5,030 nucleotides of DNA, from the NCBI GenBank assembly GCA_903930165.1, contig CAIYXO010000366.1:1-5030 (forward strand). Reading direction: 5' to 3'. Below the pieces are notes generated by a model, which was given only the letters and a program-made list of their open reading frames with translations, searched no databases and was not told the DNA's origin. Within the stretch, counting starts at the first letter, position 1. Each line of letters begins with the position of its first letter. Origin of the DNA: an uncultured Verrucomicrobiota bacterium (GTDB taxonomy: Bacteria; Verrucomicrobiota; Verrucomicrobiia; Limisphaerales; UBA9464). Below, piece after piece: positions 1 to 5,030 of the stretch. Position numbers and translations under genes: made by a program.

Positions 1-1
1 C

Positions 2-655
2 CCGGCGGAAACCTTCAGCCACATGGCGCCGGCCCCGTCCGATGCCAAGGTGCTGTTCGACGGCAAGAGCCTCGCGGCCTGGAAGAGCGGCAACAACGAC
101 GCCAAGTGGAAGGTCGAGAACGGCTACTTCGAGATCGTGAAGGGCACGGGCGACATCGAGACGCGCGACAAGTTCAAGGACTTCCAGCTGCACATCGAAT
201 GGTCCGCTCCGACCCCGCCCAAGGGCGACAGCCAGGGCCGCGGCAACTCCGGCGTGTTCCTCCATGGCCGGTACGAGGTCCAGGTCCTCGACGTCTTCAA
301 CAACAAGACCTACGCCGACGGACAGGCCGGCGGCCTCTACGGGATGTGGCCGCCCCTGCAGAACGCCATGAAGAAGCCCGGCGACTGGAACACCTACGAC
401 GTCATCTTCGAGGGTCCGCTCTTCGGAGACGACGGCAAGGTGACCCGCAAGGCCTCCGTCACCGTGATCCACAACGGCGTGGTGCTGCACCACAAGCAGG
501 AGTTCAACGGACCGTCCGGACACCGCAACACGCCCAACTACTTCAAGTACGACGGCACCGGCCCGATCCGGCTCCAGGACCACGGGGATCCGGTCCGCTT
601 CCGCAACATCTGGATCCGTCCGCTGGGCGAATACGACCGCCCGGAGACGCACTGA
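2..655 (+). CDS. DUF1080 / 3-keto-disaccharide hydrolase domain protein, 5'-truncated by the window edge
   Basis: This is the C-terminal part of a DUF1080 (PF06439, 3-keto-disaccharide hydrolase) protein. The family has a concanavalin/LamG-like beta-sandwich fold. It is abundant in Verrucomicrobiota and Planctomycetota, usually exported, and linked to sugar or glycoside breakdown. Counting from the ATG at 23, the visible marks are the opening VLFDGKSLAAWK (residues 10-21), GRGNSGVFLHGRYEVQVLD (72-90), NKTYADGQAGGLYG (94-107), the strand VTVIHNGVVLHH (146-157) and the closing LQDHGDPVRFRNIWIRPL (184-201). The domain looks complete. The reading frame stays open to the window's left edge (PAETFSH precedes the Met), the ATG at 23 has no Shine-Dalgarno sequence, and no signal peptide is visible. 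I therefore infer that the true start, probably with an export signal, lies upstream and that ATG 23 is internal. The stop is TGA at 653-655, followed by a hairpin terminator. The family assignment is firm. The substrate cannot be read from the sequence. Confidence 0.88.
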   Translation, partial: PAETFSHMAPAPSDAKVLFDGKSLAAWKSGNNDAKWKVENGYFEIVKGTGDIETRDKFKDFQLHIEWSAPTPPKGDSQGRGNSGVFLHGRYEVQVLDVFNNKTYADGQAGGLYGMWPPLQNAMKKPGDWNTYDVIFEGPLFGDDGKVTRKASVTVIHNGVVLHHKQEFNGPSGHRNTPNYFKYDGTGPIRLQDHGDPVRFRNIWIRPLGEYDRPETH

Positions 656-695
656 ACCCGATCCGTCGCGCAGGAAGGGAAAGGACGGGAAAGAC

Positions 696-728
696 AAAGG
701 GCCGGCATCCCTCGGATGCCGGCCCTTT
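696..728. terminator. Bidirectional hairpin terminator between convergent genes
   Basis: A perfect 15-bp inverted repeat has arms AAAGGGCCGGCATCC (696-710) and GGATGCCGGCCCTTT (714-728), separated by a 3-base loop. It lies 41 bases after the stop of the DUF1080 gene and 37 bases beyond the stop of the convergent fumarase gene. The A-rich and T-rich ends of the arms give a short T run after the GC stem on either strand, so it can act for both genes. The T run is short (TTT then CC on +, TTT then GTC on -), so efficiency cannot be judged from the sequence. Confidence 0.8.
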
Positions 729-764
729 CCATTCGGCGCGGCGCGCCGCTTCCTCCCGCATCGA

Positions 765-1643
765 TCAGTAGAGCCAACGGGCGATGCCCGAGGAAGCGTC
801 GAGTTCCACGCCCTGCCGGCGGAATGCCCAGCACATGTAGCTCACGCTGACGAAGAACGAGGCCGGCACGCGGTTGGCCGCCGTGATCTTCACTCCCAAC
901 AGGGTCGTCTTGCCCCCGAATCCCATCGGGCCGATTCCCAGCTCGTTTGCCGTCTTCAGGACATCCTGCTCCAAGGCGTCCAGGACCGAATCGGGATTCC
1001 GGTCGTCGAGCAGCCTCAGGAACTGGGTCTTGCTCAACTCGTAGCCGGTGGCGCGGTCGCCTCCGATGCAGATGCCGAGGATGCCGGGGCCGCAGCCCTT
1101 GCCCTGCGCCTGGAGCACCGTGTCGAGGATCACCTTCCGGCAGCCGTCGAGGTCGCGGCTCGCATGCAGCTTCTCGTTCGGCAGGGAATACTGGGCCCCC
1201 ACGTTCTCGCAGCCGCCACCCTTCAGCATCAGCCGCACATGCACCTCGGACGAACGGTGCTGGTGGAAGTGGACCGCCGGGGATCCGGGGCCGACGTTCG
1301 TGCCGTCGTTCCTGCCGGTGACCGAATCCACCGAGTTCTGCCGCAGGTAACCCTTCCTGGTCGCCAGTGTCACCGCCTCCCGAGCGGTCTCCTCGAAGGT
1401 GATCTGGTCGAATCCGACGGGCACGTCGACATAGAAGAGGATGCTGCCGGTGTCCTGGCAGATCGGCTGGGACTTCCGCTTCGCCAACTCGATGTTGCGC
1501 TCGATGATCCGGAGCGCGCTCTCGGCGATCGTGCCCTTCTTCTCGGCCTCCAGGGAACGGATCAACGCGTTGTTCACGTCCTCCGGGATCTCGGCGGAGG
1601 TGCGTCGGATGAGTTCAACCAGCGATTCAAGCAGGGCGGACAT
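765..1643 (-). CDS. Class I fumarate hydratase, alpha-type (N-terminal domain) protein
   Basis: This 292-residue protein matches the N-terminal catalytic region of class I fumarases and the alpha subunit of two-subunit fumarase/L-tartrate dehydratase. These oxygen-sensitive [4Fe-4S] lyases interconvert fumarate and malate in the cytoplasm. Visible marks are PICQDTG (60-66, Cys62), RNDGTNVGPGSP (111-122), KGGGCEN (141-147), GCGPGILGICIGGDRATGYELSK (starting at 183, Cys184), GIGPMGFGGKTT (236-247) and YMCWAFRR (269-276, Cys271). Cys62, Cys184 and Cys271 sit where the three cluster ligands of the family lie. Cys184 is followed by GPG, where many homologues have PP. The length is typical of a separate alpha subunit (about 280-300), so the protein looks intact. 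The beta domain is neither fused nor adjacent: downstream is a terminator and upstream is a divergent gene. The ATG at 1643-1641 gives a natural N-terminus for the family but has no clear Shine-Dalgarno sequence. Fumarate is the likely substrate. Tartrate or another hydroxy-acid cannot be excluded. Confidence 0.9.
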   Translation of the reverse strand: MSALLESLVELIRRTSAEIPEDVNNALIRSLEAEKKGTIAESALRIIERNIELAKRKSQPICQDTGSILFYVDVPVGFDQITFEETAREAVTLATRKGYLRQNSVDSVTGRNDGTNVGPGSPAVHFHQHRSSEVHVRLMLKGGGCENVGAQYSLPNEKLHASRDLDGCRKVILDTVLQAQGKGCGPGILGICIGGDRATGYELSKTQFLRLLDDRNPDSVLDALEQDVLKTANELGIGPMGFGGKTTLLGVKITAANRVPASFFVSVSYMCWAFRRQGVELDASSGIARWLY

Positions 1644-1787
1644 CGACCCGGACGCTACGAACCCGGCCCCGAACCGTCAACGGGCCGCCACTCCAACACG
1701 GGCCGTCCGGGCACGCCGACGAACCCGGGGCCCCCGGCTCTCCCGGCTTCCTTCGCCCGGCCGCCTTGACTAACTTCGCCTCCTCCG
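1644..1787. promoter_or_regulatory. Divergent intergenic region, presumed to hold promoters of both flanking genes
   Basis: These 144 bases separate two divergent start codons, so promoters for the fumarase gene and the permease-kinase unit should lie here. No convincing -35/-10 pair is readable. A TTGACT at 1766-1771 resembles a -35 box, but the matching -10 would fall on the permease start codon. The region holds a 10-base direct repeat, ACGAACCCGG, at 1658-1667 and 1719-1728, and a GC-rich near-palindrome around 1724-1737. Neither start has a Shine-Dalgarno sequence; before the permease ATG the + strand reads CCTCCTCC instead. The regulatory role is inferred from gene orientation alone. 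Confidence 0.5.
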
Positions 1788-3224
1788 ATGCGTCTGCTCG
1801 ACCGCTACCTCCTCCGGGAGCTCCTGATGCCGCTGGCGGTCTGCCTGTGCGGTTTCACGATCTTCTGGGTCGCCTTCGACCTGCTGGGGGAACTGGACCG
1901 CTTCCGCCGGGCCGGACTCGGCCTCGGGGGCATCGGTCGCTACTACCTCGTCGGCCTGCCGGAGCTGCTCAACACCATCCTCCCGGTGGCGCTCCTGCTC
2001 GCCCTGCTCTATTCCCTCACCGGCCATTCCCGCCACAACGAGCTGACGGCCATGCGTTCCGCGGGGATCAGCCTCTGGCGCATCATCGTCCCCTACCTCG
2101 CCGTGGGACTTGCCGCCAGCGGCCTGCTCTACTGGCTCTCCGAGGTCGCCGTGCCGGACTCCAGGGAACGGCAGGACCGAATCCTCGAAGGCGCGCCCGC
2201 CACCGCCGCGGACGGCTCGGACTGGCGCGGCCCGCTCAACTTCGACAACCAGCCCGCCCGCCGCTCCTGGACGATCGGCTCTTTCGACCTGCGCTCCGGC
2301 TCACTTCGCAACGTCCGGCTCCTCCTGCCAGTCGGCGCCGGCGCACGGCGCGAAGTCGACGTGGCCGCCGCCCGCTGGACCAACGGCGACTGGCGCCTCT
2401 CCGGCGTCACCGAACGGCTCTGGCGCCGCGCCGAGGATCCCAACCCCGCCGTCCGCGAAAGCAACTTCGCCCCGGTTCCGCGGCTGCCCGCAACCAACCT
2501 CGTGCTCCTCTGGCCCGGCGGATCCGTCACCCTCTCCAACACGGTCCTGAGGACCAACATCTCGTTCCGCGACGAGGCTTCCGGGGTGGACTGGACCGCC
2601 GATTCGTACGACCCGCGGACGCTCGAGATCCGCGGGCTCCGGTTGCGGGAAACGCTCCGCGCCGGTTCCCAGAGACAGTTCCTTGCCGATGCCGCCACAT
2701 GGGATTCCGGGGGTTGGCGTTTCACCAACGGCCACGAGTACGTCTTCCGCAACAACCGCGACCGGGAACCTCTTTGGGTCCCCTCCGTCGAACGGATGTC
2801 GGAACTGGACGAGACGCCGGAAATCCTCCGGTCCGAACTCCGCGTCTCCGGATTCAACCGCGCCAAGGCCCTCAAGCGCCCCCAACTCACCGTCCAGGAG
2901 GTCGTCGACTACCGCCGTCTCCACCCCGATCTCCGGCCCCAGATGCGCGCCTGGCTGGAAACCCAGATGCACGCCCGCATCGCCGCGCCGTGGACCTGCC
3001 TGGTGGTGGTGGTCATCGCGGTGCCGTTCGCCGCGCCCTCGGGACGCAGGAACCTCTTCTTCGGCGTCGCCGGCAGCATCGGGCTCGCGTTCATCTACTT
3101 CGTCGTCCAACGCGTGGGCTTCGCCCTCGGCCAGAACGGGGCCGTCGTCCCCTGGCTCGCCGCCTGGCTCCCGAACATCGGGTTCACGCTCACCGGTCTC
3201 CTCCTCACCGCCCGCGTCCGCTAG
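1788..3224 (+). CDS. LptF/LptG-family (YjgP/YjgQ) lipopolysaccharide export permease
   Basis: This inner-membrane permease belongs to the LptB2FG ABC transporter family, which extracts LPS from the inner membrane and passes it to the LptC-LptA bridge. The predicted topology matches the family. Three N-terminal membrane helices (about 13-33, 52-77, 97-118) are followed by a large periplasmic domain (about 120-395) and three C-terminal helices (about 401-417, 424-445, 453-474). The segment NELTAMRSAGIS (84-95), between helices 2 and 3, is the hallmark cytoplasmic coupling helix that contacts the LptB ATPase, including the conserved Glu (E85). The 478 residues exceed the roughly 360 of E. coli LptF and LptG, with the extra length in the periplasmic part. 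I cannot tell LptF from LptG, so no symbol is given. No partner permease or lptB is in the window. The ATG at 1788 puts the typical short basic/amphipathic segment MRLLDRYLLREL before helix 1, which supports this start. The kinase gene follows after 3 bases. Confidence 0.9.
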   Translation: MRLLDRYLLRELLMPLAVCLCGFTIFWVAFDLLGELDRFRRAGLGLGGIGRYYLVGLPELLNTILPVALLLALLYSLTGHSRHNELTAMRSAGISLWRIIVPYLAVGLAASGLLYWLSEVAVPDSRERQDRILEGAPATAADGSDWRGPLNFDNQPARRSWTIGSFDLRSGSLRNVRLLLPVGAGARREVDVAAARWTNGDWRLSGVTERLWRRAEDPNPAVRESNFAPVPRLPATNLVLLWPGGSVTLSNTVLRTNISFRDEASGVDWTADSYDPRTLEIRGLRLRETLRAGSQRQFLADAATWDSGGWRFTNGHEYVFRNNRDREPLWVPSVERMSELDETPEILRSELRVSGFNRAKALKRPQLTVQEVVDYRRLHPDLRPQMRAWLETQMHARIAAPWTCLVVVVIAVPFAAPSGRRNLFFGVAGSIGLAFIYFVVQRVGFALGQNGAVVPWLAAWLPNIGFTLTGLLLTARVR

Positions 3225-3227
3225 ACC

Positions 3228-4967
3228 ATGCCTCCCAGGAATCCCGAAGCCGACCAGCTCCAGGCCCGCCTCGACCGCCTCGAGGCGCTCCACAAGGTCT
3301 CACGACGCGTCCACTCGACCCTCGACCTCCGCGAGTCCCTCCAGATCATCCTCGACGAGGCCATCCGCCTCATGCGCGCCTCCTCCGGCTCCGTCTGCCT
3401 CATCAACCCGACCACCGGCTTCCTCGAGATCGAGGCCGCCCGTGGCCTCCCGGAAAACGCGCGCGACGTCCGTTTGCGCGTCGGCGAGGGCATCACCGGC
3501 ACCGTCGCCCGCTCCGGCCGCTCCATCCGCACCGGCGACGTCTCCCGCGAGAGACGCTACGTCCGCCTCGGCGAATCCATCCGCTCCGAACTTGCCGTCC
3601 CGCTGCGGGTCGCCGACGAGGTCCGCGGGGTCATCAACGTCGACTCCGACCGCGTGGACGCCTTCACCGCGGACGACGAACGCCTTCTCGAGGACCTCGC
3701 CGCCATCGCCGCCCCGGCCATCCGCAACACCTGGCTCTACGAGTCCGCACGCCAGCGCGCCTCGCTCCTCGAGTCCCTCGTGCGCGTCGGACAGCTCATC
3801 AACTCCACCCTGTCCGTCGACGACGCCCTGAGCGTCATCATCCGCGAGGCCCGCACGCTGACCCGAGCCAAGATGTGCTCGCTCATGATGGTCGACTCCT
3901 CCGGCGAATGGCTCGAGCTGCGCGCCCACGACGGCGCCGGCCCCGAGTACGTCGGCAAACCCCGGCTGAGCCTCGCCGAAAGCCTCGTCGGGATCGTCGT
4001 CCGCCGTCAGAAGCCGATGCAGGTCGAGAACGTGCAGATCTCCGGCCGATACCAGAACGTCGGCATCGCGCGGCGCGAGGGCCTGCTCTCCCTGCTCAGC
4101 GTCCCCCTGCTTTTCGGCGGCAAGGCGACCGGCTGCCTCAACGTCTACACCGGCGAACCCCACCTGTTCTCGGACGAGGAGGTCCGCACGCTCTCCGCCT
4201 ACGCGGAACTGTCCGCGCTCGCGCTCGAGAAGGCGCGGCTCTACGACAGGATCGTCTCGGTCGAGGAGGAACTGCGCCAGAGCGAGCGCCTGAGCGCCCT
4301 CGGACTGCTCGCCGCCGAGATCGCCCACGAGATCCGGAATCCCCTGACCGTGATGAAGATGCTCCACCACTCCCTGGAGCTGAACTACCCGGAGGGAGAT
4401 CCCCGCCGCACCGACGTCAGGATCATGGGCGAGAAGATGGACCACCTGAACCGCATCGTGGACCGGGTGCTCGACTTCGCCCGCGGCGCGGAACCCCACC
4501 TCGAGGAGGTCGACGTCAACGCCTTGCTCGACGACCTCACCCTGCTGACGCGGGTCAAGCTCCGCGAGGCGGGCGTCGAGCTGGCCCGACGTCTCGATCC
4601 CAAGCTTCCCAGGTTGCTCGCGGACGCCACCCAGCTCGAACAGGCCTTCCTCAACCTCACGCTCAACGCCGTCGAGGCCATGCCCGACGGCGGACGACTC
4701 TCGATCCGGACCCGCGCGCTTCCAATCGGCCGTCGACGCCGGGTCACCCACGTCCTGGTCCGCTTCCGCGACACCGGCGTCGGCATGACCCGCGAGCAGT
4801 CCGACCGCGCGTTCTCCTCGCTCCTCCAGACTTCGAAACCCCGCGGAAACGGGCTCGGCATGGCCATCGTCGCGCGGGTCATCGAGATCCACCAGGGCAC
4901 CGTCCGGCTCCGTTCCCGTCCCGGCAGCGGCACCTCCATCAGCATCGTCCTGCCGGTGGTCAAATAG
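3228..4967 (+). CDS. Soluble GAF-GAF sensor histidine kinase (HisKA + HATPase_c)
   Basis: This 579-residue two-component sensor kinase would autophosphorylate on a histidine and pass the phosphate to a response regulator. No membrane helix or signal peptide is visible, so it should sense an internal signal in the cytoplasm. Domain order: N-terminal helix (about 8-30), GAF 1 (about 31-170, with VGEGITGTVARSGRSIRTGD and SELAVPLRV..VRGVINVDS), linker helix, GAF 2 (about 193-335, ending SVPLLFGGKATGCLNVYTG..HLFSDEEV), signalling helix (about 335-358), HisKA with H-box EIAHEIRNPLT (364-374, phospho-acceptor His367; Glu368 and Asn371 fit the HExxN kinase/phosphatase motif), then HATPase_c with N-box LNLTLNAVEAM (475-485, Asn480), G1 DTGVGM (515-520) and G2 GNGLGMAIV (540-548). 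The catalytic part resembles NtrB/AtoS-type kinases. The F-box (FSSLLQTSKP, 529-538) departs from the usual FxPFFTTK form. ATG 3228 lies 3 bases after the permease stop, without a Shine-Dalgarno sequence, so translation is probably coupled. The GAF ligands and cognate regulator are unknown. Confidence 0.93.
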   Translation: MPPRNPEADQLQARLDRLEALHKVSRRVHSTLDLRESLQIILDEAIRLMRASSGSVCLINPTTGFLEIEAARGLPENARDVRLRVGEGITGTVARSGRSIRTGDVSRERRYVRLGESIRSELAVPLRVADEVRGVINVDSDRVDAFTADDERLLEDLAAIAAPAIRNTWLYESARQRASLLESLVRVGQLINSTLSVDDALSVIIREARTLTRAKMCSLMMVDSSGEWLELRAHDGAGPEYVGKPRLSLAESLVGIVVRRQKPMQVENVQISGRYQNVGIARREGLLSLLSVPLLFGGKATGCLNVYTGEPHLFSDEEVRTLSAYAELSALALEKARLYDRIVSVEEELRQSERLSALGLLAAEIAHEIRNPLTVMKMLHHSLELNYPEGDPRRTDVRIMGEKMDHLNRIVDRVLDFARGAEPHLEEVDVNALLDDLTLLTRVKLREAGVELARRLDPKLPRLLADATQLEQAFLNLTLNAVEAMPDGGRLSIRTRALPIGRRRRVTHVLVRFRDTGVGMTREQSDRAFSSLLQTSKPRGNGLGMAIVARVIEIHQGTVRLRSRPGSGTSISIVLPVVK

Positions 4968-5016
4968 AGCGGTCCGGCGTCATCTCCGACACGGGCCGGT
5001 GCGCGCCCCACCAACG

Positions 5017-5027
5017 GAAAACAGGAA
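5017..5027 (+). promoter_or_regulatory. Possible ribosome binding site of a gene beginning beyond the window
   Basis: The 63 bases after the kinase stop contain no clear terminator and no supported gene. They finish with a purine-rich stretch, GGAAAACAGGA, just before the window edge. It is the only Shine-Dalgarno-like purine run in the intergenic parts of the + strand near a potential start. It could belong to a downstream gene, plausibly the kinase's response regulator, but no start codon is visible. Confidence 0.25.
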
Positions 5028-5030
5028 CGC

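Noticed and set aside
738..749. A 12-bp perfect palindrome, GCGGCGCGCCGC, just downstream of the fumarase stop.
   Set aside because: It is made only of G and C in a very GC-rich region and lies next to a better terminator hairpin, so it is most simply chance.
1164..1769. A + strand open frame opposite the fumarase gene that runs into the divergent intergenic region.
   Set aside because: It has an Arg/Gly/Leu-rich shadow composition with no domain, while the opposite strand encodes a complete fumarase alpha protein with its cluster cysteines.
1766..1771. TTGACT as a sigma-70 -35 box for the permease gene.
   Set aside because: A -10 box at normal spacing would overlap the ATG at 1788, and the bases there (TGCGTC) do not resemble TATAAT.
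2301..3293. A 330-codon open frame on the minus strand opposite the permease gene.
   Set aside because: It has the same shadow composition (Gly, Glu, Asp, Pro rich), no recognisable motif, and crosses the boundary between two well-supported + strand genes.
2683..3831. A 382-codon + strand open frame spanning the permease-kinase junction in another frame.
   Set aside because: It is almost entirely Ser, Pro, Arg, Ala and Thr, which is typical of a frame-shifted reading of GC-rich coding DNA. It overlaps both real genes.
3300..4892. A 530-codon open frame on the minus strand opposite the histidine kinase gene.
   Set aside because: The encoded sequence is dominated by Asp, Glu, Gly, Ala, Val and Leu in low-complexity runs, as expected from the complement of a gene with strongly C/G-ending codons. 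It matches no family I recognise, while the + strand carries a complete kinase.
4968..5016. A possible terminator after the kinase gene formed by CCGGCGTC and GACACGGGCCGG.
   Set aside because: The arms pair only partly, the bases do not align into a continuous stem, and no T run follows.

Overview
The window is a very GC-rich, densely coded stretch of bacterial chromosome. It carries four protein-coding genes and no recognisable mobile element, CRISPR array, tRNA or rRNA. The mix fits a Gram-negative bacterium of the PVC group, most likely Verrucomicrobiota: a DUF1080 (3-keto-disaccharide hydrolase type) protein, a stand-alone class I fumarase alpha-type protein, an LptF/LptG lipopolysaccharide-export permease, and a soluble GAF-GAF histidine kinase. 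That assignment is inferred from family repertoire and GC content. There is no marker gene, so it is tentative. The Lpt permease does imply an LPS-type outer membrane.

Layout. Positions 2-655 (+) hold the 3' part of a DUF1080 gene whose start lies before the window. Positions 656-764 are a short convergent intergenic region with a perfect 15-bp hairpin (696-728) that can serve as a terminator for the genes on both sides. Positions 765-1643 (-) encode the N-terminal (alpha) half of a class I [4Fe-4S] fumarase, with all three expected cluster cysteines. No beta subunit lies beside it. Positions 1644-1787 are a divergent intergenic region that must hold the promoters of both flanking units, but no convincing promoter boxes can be read there. 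Positions 1788-3224 (+) encode an LptF/LptG-family permease with an enlarged periplasmic domain. Three bases after its stop, 3228-4967 (+) encodes a cytoplasmic sensor histidine kinase (GAF-GAF-HisKA-HATPase). The last 63 bases are non-coding as far as can be seen and end in a purine-rich stretch that could be the ribosome binding site of a further gene.

How the genes relate. The permease and the kinase almost certainly share a transcript, which suggests that this two-component kinase is co-expressed with envelope biogenesis. Its response regulator is not in the window and may lie just downstream. The fumarase alpha gene and the DUF1080 gene are separate transcription units, of central carbon metabolism and probable sugar catabolism respectively. 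I see ordinary housekeeping and accessory genes with a few unusual arrangements. I do not see strong evidence for an undescribed system.
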